A DNA stretch of 64,000 nucleotides from NCBI GenBank assembly GCA_028023455.1, contig JAQFVV010000056.1, positions 1 through 64,000 of the forward strand. Direction: 5' to 3'. A program made the position numbers and the translations under genes. This document shows positions 1 to 11,476 of this stretch, in pieces (the first letter of the stretch is position 1; each line of letters opens with the position of its first letter). Origin of the DNA: Epiperipatus broadwayi. Taxonomy: Eukaryota > Onychophora > Udeonychophora > Euonychophora > Peripatidae. Below the pieces are notes generated by a model. That model was not told the DNA's origin. It saw nothing but the letters and a program-made list of their open reading frames with translations, and did no database searches.

Positions 1-357
1 ATACATATGTTCTAAAGGTAATCAAGACTTGCTTGTTAAAGAGCCTAGTCCTATTTCCATTGGCTAGAGTGATTTGAATTTGTTTTATGGGAAGGGATGG
101 GATATTCCTTGTACAGCTATAATCTTCATATACATATGCTCTGATAGTATAGAAGTTTGACTTCCAGAGTCAATTAAAGCTTCAATTTTTAATTCACCAA
201 TATATAAAGTTACTACTGGACATTGATACATGATAGGTGGCTCACCAATGTTAAATGGCTCTAAGTAGTCTATGTCCAGATCTAATGTATTTAAAAGCCA
301 CATATTGTTCCCCTTTTGATACATTGAAGGCCCTTGCATAGAGGAACACATAAACAA
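1..357 (-). pseudogene. Retropepsin-like aspartic protease of a Ty3/gypsy-like element, broken and cut by window edge
   Basis: Retroviral-type aspartic proteases cut Gag-Pol polyproteins; the mature enzyme is a dimer with one catalytic Asp per subunit. The minus-strand frame 357-85 carries the flap and active-site region with the motif ALIDSGSQTSILSE, where DSG is the canonical catalytic triplet. It follows the capsid-like region (473-1084) on the same strand, as expected for gag-pro order. The frame stops at 85, but the next frame down to base 1 continues with protease-like residues (LANGNRTR followed by FNKQVLITF), so a frameshift lies near 85. Reverse transcriptase and integrase would lie left of the window. 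The 115 bases between 358 and 472 hold several stops in all frames and no visible zinc knuckle. The assignment as retropepsin-like is firm; the family within Ty3/gypsy is inference. Confidence 0.72.
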
Positions 358-472
358 AGACCTCTCTAGTTTAACATGGTCTTGTCAACAGCTTTACCCC
401 CTGTCTTTCTTAAAATAGTGGTAACCCCACTGGTTGAAGGCTGACTATCCTGAATAATGGTTTATTCCTACC

Positions 473-1084
473 TCAATTCACTATACTTGGATTTCTAGCC
501 TTAGGAACAAATCTACTTTTTACACTAAAATATGGTTCATTTCTCATAACTCTCTGAGGCATATTGGGCCTAAATTGCATTGTAGCCACCGGATAATTTA
601 ACTTTTCCTTCAACTGTCTATTTCCTCTTTTTAAATCGCCATCACTCAACTCTAAAGCATCCAGAATCTCACTCACTTCTTCAATTGCATACTTATCTGC
701 AGCAATGAGAATTTGTTCAATATGGTGTGGTAAATTTCGTCGAATTAATCTAACAATTTGCATTTCTGACAAAGGAAAAGAAGTAAGGGTTTTTAGTCTA
801 ACAGCTTGATTGCGGAAAAATTTTGCATATCCACCTTTGTTATCATTATATCTTTCTTGCATTATTTGGTATCTAATGTAATCCTGCTTGTCAGACCCCC
901 AAAAACTAGACAATATCAAGCACTTAAAGTCTCCATATACTATGGGTTTTTTGAATAATGACTGCCACCAGTCTCTTGCAGCAGCATACAAATGATTACT
1001 TGAGATGGCTAATTTTTCCCTCTCTGATATAGGACACAAAGAAAACAACTCTTCCAAAATCTGAAGGATTCTCCATATATTCAC
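473..1084 (-). pseudogene. Gag capsid-like domain of a Ty3/gypsy-like retrotransposon
   Basis: This is a 203-codon open frame with the features of a retrotransposon Gag capsid. It has a helical, charged sequence with SEREKLAISSNHLYAAARDW near residue 20-40, where the aromatic pair WW after ARD is typical of gypsy-type capsids. A central stretch around YIRYQIMQERYN and FFRNQAVRLKTL is followed by a C-terminal helix region with LIRRNLPHHIEQIL. The first codons before the capsid are shifted in frame from the coiled-coil region upstream, so the Met at 1084 is probably only the first Met after a frameshift and not a real start. Protease-coding sequence follows downstream on the same strand. The reading frame is intact inside the capsid but the gene as a whole is broken. 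It could be domesticated only if transcripts exist; nothing in the sequence suggests this. Confidence 0.68.
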
Positions 1085-1874
1085 CTTTGAAGGATTTTAT
1101 CTTAATAAATCTTATAGCTATAGAATTATTGCACCTATTCCTCTCTCTACTGATTGATAATCTCTATCAGATTCTATTTTATGAAACCTACTAATTTTTT
1201 CATTATGGTTATTAATAATATCTTCCAGTTGTTTTACCTAGTACAATTTTCATCCATAGTTTTATCTTTTAAAATTTCACTAGAAGTTTTCTTTCCTAAG
1301 CTTTCTGACAATTTTAATCTATCATGATTGCTGACCTTAATTTCATCAACTCTTATCATTATCAAGTATTCTATCCTCCAATTTCATTTTACTAAACAAT
1401 CTATATAATTCTTTTGCTCCTCTCTTAATTGATCAATGTTTATATTACCCATCTCTTTTGAGCTATTATTTTCTTCAATTACTTCTATATTCTTCTCTAT
1501 TCGATCTATTAATTCTGTCTCTAACTTCTACAACCTTTCTCCCATTTTAGATCGATATCTTTGATCTTCAGTTTTGTAAGATTTTATAACCTGTAAATTT
1601 TTCTCTATTCCTATTCCCAACTCTTTTTTAAATTCTAGAGTACTGTTATCCATTTCTTCTTTTACTTCTGTTATTAAAAATTCAAACTTGTTTTCCATTA
1701 ATTCCATTTGATTCTGTATATCTTTAACACCACTATCTACATGCTCTATCTTCTCATTCAGTTCATCTTTACTAACTGTCCGTTGTTTGATAGCTTTTTT
1801 ACCCTGAACTGGGAGAGCTTGAACATTTTTGTGAATGCATCCTTCTAACTTTTCATTTATTGGTAATTATAAAG
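1085..1874 (-). pseudogene. Coiled-coil linker of the same Gag, frameshifted
   Basis: Reading down from 1874, one minus-strand frame gives a Lys/Glu-rich, heptad-like sequence. It includes KDELNEKIEHVDSGVKDIQ and a run ending EEMDNSTLEFKKELGIG, then a stop close to 1536 followed in the same frame by KLETELIDRIEKNIEVIEEN. Further frameshifts and stops lie between about 1400 and 1090. The region joins the N-terminal coiled coil at 2943-3625 to the capsid at 473-1084, the two parts being split by the DNA transposon at 1877-2940. Long coiled coils ahead of capsid occur in several invertebrate gypsy Gags. I see no catalytic motif. The stops and shifts show that this copy is dead. Confidence 0.55.
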
Positions 1875-1876
1875 TA

Positions 1877-2940
1877 ATTGGGCTTGGCCACTTGATGGTG
1901 TTGTTGGCAGTCAAAAACAATACAATACAATGTTCGGGGCCATGTTATTTTTAAATCAAATCGCTGTTTTTTTTTTTTTTTTTTGGTTATTAATTTATTG
2001 ATTGCTATAACTTTTTTTTATTTAAAAAGTTATTTAACTTTAATTTATATAACTTTTTTTTATTTAAAAAGTTGTTTAATTTTAATTTTGGATTTAGTAA
2101 ACGACAAGCTTTTTTTTATTTTTAAATCGCTGTTTTTAGAACTTTTTTCTGATGCCTATTTAGCGATGTCTTTCACTTAATTATTGCTTTTTAACAAAAC
2201 AACGGTGTAGGGTTAGGGTTAGGGTTAGTTTTAGTGTTAGTTTTAGGGTTAGTGTTCTGTTGTTTGTAATGCTAAAATAAAAAATATCAATACCGTAACC
2301 GTATTCGGACAAAAGAAAGAAACTCAAACTTTTTTAAACAACAACAAACACATATAAATGACTTCTTTACTTATCAAACATGTTTATAATATGTGCTTTC
2401 TATGAAATTTACAAAAAATCGTGTATATTTTTATTGGGCAGCAGAAATACTCAGCTTCTGTTTTTGGCAACAGCGAAAAAGTTATGATCGCCAGACATTT
2501 TATGAACTACATGGTATTTCATGTGAAAATAAGATTTCGCACGCGAACTTGGCCAAATTCCTTTGACGTACTCTCAGAAAGCTTTTACACATTACACCTT
2601 CTCTAAATAAGGGTGTGGCCATTTGGAAAATTACTATAAAGTCAGGTTTCTTAAATTCATTACAAATACAAAGATTGTGTAACGTATATTGTAAAAATTT
2701 GACTAATAAAAATATACACACATATATATCAAACTGTACACAAAAGAGAAGGGTCTGGATTCATAATAACTGTCGCAAAGCAGAAATAGGCCATATTATT
2801 TCTGCATTATGTCATCATCAATGGCCTTCTAATGGCTAAGACAAACATTAGATGTTTTCTATAGCCGTAATGAAGGCCTTGTAAATGGCATTTGTTAGGT
2901 GTTTGGCGAGCCAGAACACCATCAAGTGGTCAAGCCCAAT
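1877..2940. mobile_element. Non-autonomous TA-targeting DNA transposon nested in Gag
   Basis: The ends are inverted copies of each other over 26 bases with one mismatch: left ATTGGGCTTGGCCACTTGAT..., right (reverse complement) ATTGGGCTTGACCACTTGAT.... Each end is flanked by TA (1875-1876 and 2941-2942), the duplication expected of Tc1/mariner-type transposition. The 1064-bp interior has no convincing transposase; the open frames in it (for example around 2421-2606) have no recognised motif. It contains a long T tract (1969-1984), AT-rich near-duplicate segments at 1990-2080, and a telomere-like tract at about 2207-2262. It splits one Gag coiled-coil region, so it inserted after the gypsy copy. 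The superfamily is inferred only from TA and the inverted ends. Confidence 0.78.
2207..2262 (+). repeat. Telomere-like GGGTTA repeats with GTTTTA/GTGTTA variants
   Basis: Three near-perfect tandem copies of AGGGTT begin near 2208 and then grade into variants (TTAGTTTTAGTGTTAG...). This matches the TTAGGG telomere motif common in metazoans other than most arthropods. It sits inside the DNA transposon at 1877-2940, so it is an interstitial tract carried by that element or seeded in it, not a chromosome end. Confidence 0.75.
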
Positions 2941-2942
2941 TA

Positions 2943-3625
2943 GGTTATAAGTATCCATTTATTTTCTCTTTTACTACCTCTATAGCATTGTCTTTTGTTG
3001 AAAACTTTTCACTTAATTCTTCGAATTTTTTTTCTAAATCTCCTTTTATAAAATTAATGGCTTGTTGATTTTCAACTATACCTTTATTCATGAATTCTAG
3101 CTTCTCACTAAGCACTTTATTAGTTTCTTGTACTTCTCTTAAAAATCTATTATCTGCTTCTGACTTTTTACTATTCTCTTCTAACTGTACTCTTAAAAAT
3201 CTATTATCTTATTCTGACTTTTTACTATTCTCTTCTAACTGTACTCTTAAAAATCTATTATCTTCTTCTAACTTTTTACTGTTCTCTTCTAACTGTACTT
3301 TTAAAAATCTATTATCTTCTCTTAAAGATTTACTAGTCTCTTCTAACTTTTTATTTAAAGATTCACTCAAAGATTCATTTAGTTTCATCATCAATACAAA
3401 TAGATCACCTACACTTTTCTTCTCTTCCACCACAACAACTTTCTTTTCTTCTATAACTTCACATTGGATATCCTTTCTTATATCTCTACCTTTCCTATGA
3501 CTCTCCCTTTCTTTTTCCATCCTTATTTCCACTTCTAACATCTCCTTGAGCTCTTGTTCTTGGAGAGAACAAATATTTTCTTCTTTTTCAGAATTTTCAA
3601 TTCCACTTATTTTTGAAAAATACAA
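2943..3625 (-). pseudogene. N-terminal coiled-coil region of the gypsy-like Gag
   Basis: From the Met at 3625 the minus strand encodes a Glu/Lys-rich protein predicted to form a long coiled coil. It opens with MYFSKISGIENSEKEENI and then holds several copies of an 18-residue unit with core DNRFLRVQLEENSKK. A stop at 3209-3211 interrupts one unit; neighbouring units have GAA at that place, so a single G-to-T change (GAA to TAA) explains it. The same frame is open again from 3208 to about 2943, passing through KVLSEKLEFMNKGIVENQQ, right up to the inserted DNA transposon. The sequence matches the general design of Gag N-termini in coiled-coil-rich gypsy elements. No zinc finger or catalytic residues are visible. 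The start at 3625 is the first Met after a short leader and is plausible but unproven. Confidence 0.55.
3145..3330 (-). repeat. 54-bp tandem repeat encoding 18-residue coiled-coil units
   Basis: About three and a half copies of a 54-bp unit are seen, easily followed on the plus strand as ...AAAAATCTATTATCTTCTTC... at about 54-base spacing (3147, 3201, 3255, 3309). Because 54 is a multiple of three, copy number can change without breaking the frame. The unit codes for an 18-residue heptad-like segment of the Gag coiled coil. Confidence 0.75.
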
Positions 3626-4107
3626 TTTTTTTCACTAAAACACTATGCTATTTTCCTTAAAAAATATGACTTAGTTCAATTTCCTAAAAAAATATTTTCT
3701 ACTAGGCTATTCCAACAATCAACAATTCCCTCAAATAACTTGACAAATCAATTATATTTCATTTTCATGATATCTATTATTAGATACCATAAACCATATT
3801 TATAACTATTAATTTACAATAAACACAAATTCATATAAACAAGTTGCATACTTTCTTTTCTCAACATCATCACCACAACCACCACATGAATTATTCATAC
3901 ATAAATTATATCAATCTATGTATGATTTGCCTACTGATCACATAGTCATATTAGACTAGCCTTTATTTAATATTTTAACAAAATAAAAAAAAAATATTAT
4001 CATTATTATTATTATTAACTATGTCTAATAATTCAATTAACGCGTTAGGCATTTTCTTATATAAATCAATCATGGACATCAATGATTAGTTTACTAATCC
4101 TGCCACT
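3626..4107 (-). other. Putative leader of the gypsy-like element, with primer-binding-site candidate
   Basis: This 480-base AT-rich stretch lies between the Gag start and the putative LTR. At its upstream end the minus strand reads TGGCAGGATTAG beginning at 4105, two bases after a CATACA that would end the LTR. A TGG close behind the LTR is the usual position of a tRNA primer-binding site. I cannot name the tRNA. The rest has no open frame or structure that I recognise. Confidence 0.35.
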
Positions 4108-4935
4108 TGTATGGGTGCCATAAGGGGGTTTATATACTGTGGCCAGTCTATAGGTGGTACGACCCTAAACAGACTTTCCAAGTCCCTTATATTAGGCCCT
4201 ATTTTGATTCTGGTTAGGTTCTATTAACAAACTTACTATATCCTGACCATTTTCTTTAACTATAACAATTGAATTTAGATAAGATTAGTATTTATCCCAA
4301 GTTACTTTGACATGAGTAAATATTTCTAAAATAAGATATGTTTTAAATATAATCAATATGAGACTCATTTACCTATAAACAGATCACATCCCCTTAACAT
4401 TAAACAAATACAAAATACTTGTTCAATGGCATAAGAATACCCAGATACTCCTCCTTATTAAGTATCTACATACTCTCATGACTAACAATAATATCTAATA
4501 TATTATTTTATATTTATAACTATTAAGTTTCACTCATTAAATTAATCTGTTAGATAATTACAGATAAACTTTGATTCATATTATGTTTAATAATTAAGAT
4601 TGGCAATAATCACAAGAATAACTTTAAAATAAGGAGATCTCAGGAAAATCATTGATTTATTGATTCTTCATACTACCCATGAAATATCAAGAGGGATTTT
4701 ACAGATTTCCATGGATAGTGTACAAATTAAGAAAGGCTTATAATTTAAATTCATAATCAAGCTTTATAAGTATGTTCTTTAATACTGAATATTAAAATAA
4801 TATTATTAACTAAACTGTGATTAACACTAATACTTTCACTAATAACTAATGTATCATTTAATTTTATATTAATAAATACACTTTAATAATTGGCAATGCC
4901 ATCAATGACCTATGGGATCAAGGCAGGATGTAACA
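4108..4935 (-). repeat. Putative LTR of the gypsy-like element
   Basis: On the minus strand this 828-bp block would begin TGTTACATCCTGCC (4935) and end CCCATACA (4108). TG...CA ends are the hallmark of LTRs, and a TGG primer-site candidate lies two bases downstream, followed by Gag on the same strand. The partner LTR would be left of the window, so neither the boundaries nor the identity can be confirmed here. Confidence 0.4.
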
Positions 4936-7900
4936 AGTAAAAAATCTTTACTTAGCGATTTATGATTATTAAACTGTTAGATTTACTCTAAACTGAATTG
5001 ACTTTTCATTTTAATTTTGACTGTACATTTTGAGTTGTGTGATATGGTGAGAATGAGCCCAGAAAAGAAATGTAGCAATTAGAATTTGATAAATCATTTA
5101 AACAATAATTTTAATAATATTCATTACAAATGATAATAAACATTTCCATTAATATCGAATTTAAAATAACTTATAACAAAATAATACATATATATTATAA
5201 TAATAATAACAACAGAAAATTAATTTTTTGAGTATTATTATCAAACAAAACTAACAATTTCCTATTATATGTTGAGATATTTATCCCTATGTATGTGAAC
5301 TACATATAACACATTCAGTTTATTAAACGATCATTTTTTCTCCATTCATGGTTCGTTAGTTCAACCTCTACATAATAGTAGTACTTGATAATTAAGTAAC
5401 AATACAAAAAATAAGTGAGAACATAGGGTCATAATTCTGGAGGTTGGTAAACAAACAAAATTAATACTTTTATCTTTTACATAAGAACAAAATCATTGTT
5501 TTTAGTTTATCCATTCACACATGTAAATACAACCTGCTCTCTGGATTGTATATATATCATTTTAAATACCATTTCATACTAAAATATTGAACCTATTTGT
5601 TTATTTAAATGATTAATAATCTTTAATCTCAAACTAATTATTAATAATTATTAATAAAACAACACTTGAATTAATTCCATATTAAATGATTTAGTTCTCT
5701 TCCCCTCCCCTATTATACTAACAAATCATAGATTAAAAATATAAATACCAACATTAGAAAGAAGTTCTCTTTTAAACTCTCAGCTAAAGTATAAAAACAC
5801 TTTTAAATTTTCTAGTTGTTCCACACTCCATAAACTTATTAGAATGTTTTTATTTTTCCTTATTTTTTGAAGATTCTGCTTATCCGAAGATTCATGAGGT
5901 ATTTGAGTTACTGCAACAATAATCCTTCGTTTTGTTCTTTGTTTAGTAATAAAAATTTATTTGTGGCTTGATTTATTTACTTTAGATGATATATATTTCT
6001 CTCTATAGTAAAAGGCACACTTATGATTTTGATTAAAAATGTGTCATGCAACGTTTTTTTTTCAGTTAAAACTTTATGGAAACTGACATTCCTGCCAGTA
6101 TGGCTCAGAATAAATCATTCTATTTCACATTGTAATTAAGATTTTCTATATATCCAGAATAATAATGGACACTTTTCATTTATTACTAAGTTAGTTGCAT
6201 TGAATATTAAATATATATACTTAACTGTTTCCAAGAGATTTACTATTCTTTTATCTATCCTTACTGGATATTTACGGTGTTTATTTATTTCCTTTTGTGT
6301 ATTACTGCAGTTCATTTTCCTTATGGCACAATTATTGTTACTTTTCCATGAATATATTCCTTGATTATTCATCTCCGATTATTTATTTCTTCAATATTTA
6401 TTAATTTTCAAGAGATTATTGGGAATTACAGATTATTGAATTGCCCAGTAGAAAAACAGTTAATTTATTCCATTATTTTAACAACAGAGCTTATAATTAT
6501 CCATGTATATTGATGTAGAGTTGCAAATCATAAGGTTTTAGGAATTTTTAATCCAACTTTTTTTTAAAAAAAAAAATATCACCAAAAAAAAAAAACTTAG
6601 TTACTTATACTTTACAATCAAGAAGCTTTTCTTTTTTTTCCCTTCTCTTGAATTTCATATTCCAAGATTGTTTGAAACTCTTTGATTGGCTAATATTTTC
6701 CCACTTTTTTCTATGAAACAATCATTTATTTTGAAAGTTTTTGGTTTATTATTTTAAAATGACCGATTTTTCGTTTTTAAAAAATATTGAAAGACAATAT
6801 TTTTAGAAATTAAATAAAGATAAAATTTACTGTTTTAATTTTAAATCAGTATTTTGTAAAATTAAACCTTATTTATTTACTTTTGAATATAGCAAGATTT
6901 GAAGATAAATAATTTCTATTTTTAAAATCAAATGCGCACAAACAATAATTATTAGCATCTGTAACGCATTCTGTTTACAAAATTACAAGTTAAACTTCAC
7001 TGATTTTAAATACTAAATGATATTACTTATCCATCCATTTGCATATATATGACTCTATGGTTATTATCTATGTGTATCTTGAGTTAATATCATTTATAAA
7101 TTTCCATTAGCTAAAACCGAGTTTAAATCCTATGATCTAATATGTCATTACTGTCTTCTTTTAATAAGCAAATATTATTGGATTTGTAAATTTTAAAATT
7201 ATACACCAAAATCCTATTTTAGAATAGTCTGAGCTAATAAAAAGTGCACAATATATATATATTGTAACTGCCCAGATTAGTGCTCTATGTCACAATATTT
7301 TTAAAAAAAATTTGTTGACCTTCTTTACTTTCAGTTCACTTGATCTATGGACAATGGAGGTCTTGAAGTATAAATGTTAACCAGATGACCATGACAATCT
7401 AATATTTTAAAATAATATCATTATTTACTATTAATATTAGCATCAAATCATAAATCTGTTGTGATCAATATAAGGAAAAATATAAATAATTAAATAAATA
7501 AATAGATTCTGGAAAATAATTAAGTGAATCATAAAAAGATCACTTGAATAAAATCAATATTATTACTAATTATTATACATTTCAATTTCTGTTACTACAT
7601 TCCCCATAGCAATTTACTTCTTATAAAATTAAATATTTTATGTTTCATATATGTTTGTTCATAAATCAGTTTATTGGAAAATATTAAAAATATTTATAAA
7701 AATATATACATTAATTAAAATGTATTGAAAATGTCATATGAATTCTTTATTTTTGGTTAAAAATGAAAAATAATATCAAAATTGTAAAACAGGATTTTAT
7801 TTTCACTGTATCCAATTATTTCACAATCTTCATTTCACTTATTAATTGGAACCAAATTTTCTTGAACAATTTTCTTATATCAATGAATGACATTTGAGTG

Positions 7901-9607
7901 ATATTCAACAGTTGCCTTGACAACATTAATTTCAGCAAGGGTGTGTCATAAATAGAACTGAAATGCAGTAATTTGAGTTCTTGTAATTTTATTGTTGCCT
8001 AGAATGGACACGTTTATATTTGTTTTCAAAATCTTGTTAAATTTTATATTTTTAGGTGATTAATTTTTAAAATCATAGGAGGATAAACCCAACTGTTTCC
8101 CCATTCAATTGCGGCAGCTCATAGATGAAATTCCAGGGGATATGGCAAAATGTGAAAGAAAAAAACTCATCCAAATGTGTTGTATTGGAAGTCAGTTGTA
8201 AAAAAAGTATTTTGTTGTTAAAATCTAGGATTTCATCTATTTATTCATGATGAATACAAACTTCATGACACATATATGGACATCATATTTCAGATCAATG
8301 AATTTCTCAAGATTGATTAACTCAACTTATGTATGATATTAAGCAATTTAAACTTCACTTTCTTAATTTGGAAAGAAAAAAACTAGCATTTATTACTCAT
8401 TTGGATATAGCTGAATTTTGTCAATGAAAGAATTCTCTTTATATATATTATCAATGAAAAAGGAAAATAAAGTCTGTGAAGTATAATTTTGCATTGACTA
8501 AGTATGTGTTATTTTAAAAACTTGAATATATTTAAATACTTAAAAAAAAATATCAGAATTTAAAATGGGAAAGTAATTTGAATTCAAATCTGCAATAATT
8601 CTCATTCATGATTGTCTTCTCTACTTAAAAGAAAATCGTTTCTATACACTAGGATCAGAAACAAGGAACCAGAAGCTGTAAAGAATCAGTGGATAAAAGT
8701 GAGAAATAAGACTGTTCATTTGTGGCATGATATCTATGTGTATATATTTTTCGTTTGAAAAAAAAAATCTGTACATTTAGTTCATATTTTATTTTAAAAC
8801 CTAGGATTAAATTATATATATATGGGTTATTATAGGATTCATATAATAAAGTATGGGACAAATTCATTTTTGTTACTATTATTTAAACTATTAGCTGATG
8901 ACATAGGTTAATACAACCTGATGCTTTCAAGCATTTAAATTTTTTTAAATAAATAGTTGATTTAACTCAGGGATATTTGTATGGAGAAGGGTTTAAATAC
9001 TAGGAATTTTTATGTTAGTTTAATTATTTAGAAATTACATTAGTGAATAAATAAAAATATTTTTTATTGGATCACATTTTTTTCATTGCGTATCCTATTT
9101 AAAGTCTGGATATTTGGAACCTCTCCTTCCATTTATATAGTGTATTGTCGTACAACACACTTTTGAGTCTCATATACACATGCTTTATTATTATGCATTA
9201 CAGATTCTGATACAGTAATAGACTATCAATTATTTATATATTAAAGAAATATAGTACTGTATTTTTTTAACTGGTTACGATTTTAACTCTTTTGATCTAT
9301 TATATATTTTTTTTCTTACTATTATAATTTTTTTTATTATAAACCAATAAATTTAGAATTGATTTAAAATCTGGTGAATCTATGTAATTATTTTTCTTTG
9401 GAATGTGCAGGGTAATTTTGGTACATAAAGTTTGATCCAAGATCAAAGCAATCTTGGTAAGTGAAATAGAATTAGATATAAGTATATTTTCTTATATATT
9501 ATTATTAGGTCTAATTAGATATAAATTTTATATTTGTCATTACATTGAAATATTTGTTTGATTTCATTAGTTCATGAGCTTATCTTTAATAGATTTTGTT
9601 CTGTTAT
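4936..9607. other. AT-rich DNA, no gene seen
   Basis: I find no open frame with recognisable protein similarity on either strand and no RNA gene. The stretch has poly-A/T runs (for example 6558-6595) and a short (AT)n at 7251-7262 followed by TTGTAAC, a motif that recurs elsewhere in the window. The frames near 6136-6372 and 8655-8867 are low-complexity and look like chance. Confidence 0.6.
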
Positions 9608-9698
9608 TAGTCAGAATGATTTTTTTATATGTCATAGCATCGGCCAGGAAGTGTGTGCTGACCACTTGACCATCAAGCTTGACTAGTCAGAATGATTT
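9608..9698 (-). mobile_element. 61-bp tRNA-SINE-like insertion flanked by a 15-bp target duplication
   Basis: TAGTCAGAATGATTT occurs exactly at 9608-9622 and 9684-9698. The 61 bases between them, read on the minus strand, begin GTCAAGCTTGATGGTCAAGT, continue GGTCAGCACAC and end in ATAAAA. TGGTCAAGTGG matches the RNA polymerase III A-box pattern (TGGCNNAGTGG), as in the first third of a tRNA. An exact 15-bp duplication with an A-rich end is the signature of LINE-driven retroposition. No B-box is present, so this would be an internally shortened or abortive copy of a tRNA-derived SINE. Confidence 0.5.
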
Positions 9699-11466
9699 GT
9701 CTTAATTATCTTTAAACGTCTTTAAAGCTGAGATCAAAAATTTTATTAACTAATATAACATAATATTATTTTTGGCTTAGACAACTGCCAATAATCGTCT
9801 TATATAGTTTAATTGTTATAAAATCCATTTTTATAATCGATTGATTGGAGATTTAAGCAGATGAGTAATCTCAGTGATTGTATTTTGATAAATATCCATA
9901 GAAACCTTTTTATATACAATGTGATTGAATATGGCTAATTGCAAAATTATCTAATAGATTTATTGATAATTAATTCTTATAGAATGTTTAATTTAAAAAT
10001 GTAACTTAAGCAATAATTGCATATAAATATAATGTAAAAAATGGATAAAGTATTAATATTATTTCAACGTTTTATTAAATTAGATACAAAACTGAGTAAG
10101 GGTTTATTTTATTTAAACATTATAAATATTGTGTAGGTTTAGAAAACAATCTCAAAATGTTATTATAATTATCTAGAAACTAATTGATTTAAGTAGAATA
10201 TCACTGAATTTAATATAGTTTTACATTACTATGTGTAGTGATTAATTAATAAAGTATGTCAGAATTTAGTTATTTATTCATTTGAATTTGGTTTCATCCA
10301 AAAATAAAGCAAATAGATGTCTTAGGCATATGTCATCATTTAGGACAATCATATATGATTTCACTGCTTATTGCAGTATATTTTGGGATTGTGAATAGAT
10401 TTGGTATATCTGAAGGGATGATCTTGTTTGCTTTCTTTTGTTTTAAACACTATCTGAATAAATTAGATTTTGATAGAGAATATTATTAGTATTTTATTAT
10501 AGTATAGTGGACAATCTAAATAATTATGTATAGGAAATATTATTATTGCCTAATGTGACCAAAGACTGAGTAGATAATTTTACATAGGTTATAACAGCGT
10601 TACTATTTATTGATACATGTTATGCTCTGTTATAAATAATATTTAAATCTTAAAGGCATTTTTTCATGATCATTTATTTCCATATTGTGTCAGTAATAAT
10701 TGGTTGTCTTAAAAAATTTCTATAGGTCATTTTTTTATTATTTTATGACAAATGCTGACTGAACAGATGTAGAGGAGGTAGTAAGGCACAATATCTATTA
10801 TTATTGTTACAAAAGTGGTTACCTGATGCCAGCTGATGATGATCATGTACAGGTTGCAATTGTTACAAAATGCCAAATCAACTTTGAGGCTATTATAAAA
10901 TAGCATTCCACATTTAGGCAAGATTTATTTTATTGTGAATGATATCTCAATTCTGAGACATACTAAAGTTTTATATTATCATCCCATATTATAATCAATA
11001 TTCCATTATAAAATGGTAACTGAGGATTGGGCTCTGTTTTATTCAGACTACATTGATTATTTCCCAGTGTTAATATTTTTATCATGTTACAACATATATA
11101 AATAAAGAGATAAATATATACACGTGGGTAAACTAATAGGATTAGTGACTGACTATTCTAACTTTATGTTGTATTACCATAAAATTATTGATGTGCATGT
11201 TAAATAAATAGTAATCAAACATTTAAAATGCATTAATATAATTTCTAAAATACATTAAAATTCACATTTTTTGAACCAATTTAAAAAATCAAAAATAAAA
11301 TTAATAAACACATGACTATAGTTTGAAGGTTCCCAGCTTCTCAACAACAATCATAAACTCATAACATAAATGTAGTCTTTTGCAAATATATCTCAATTTT
11401 GTTTTTACAATAATCGACTAATAATTTAGTGTAATTTACAATCTTACTTAATATTTAGTTCAATAT
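9699..11466. other. AT-rich DNA, no gene seen
   Basis: There is no recognisable coding or RNA feature. The short minus-strand frame at 10727-10921 has no known motif and sits in a slightly less AT-rich patch. Confidence 0.6.
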
Positions 11467-11476
11467 ATAATGTCTT

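Noticed and set aside
1983-2180. 65-codon hydrophobic plus-strand frame
   Set aside because: It is a translation of T-rich near-repeats inside the nested DNA transposon.
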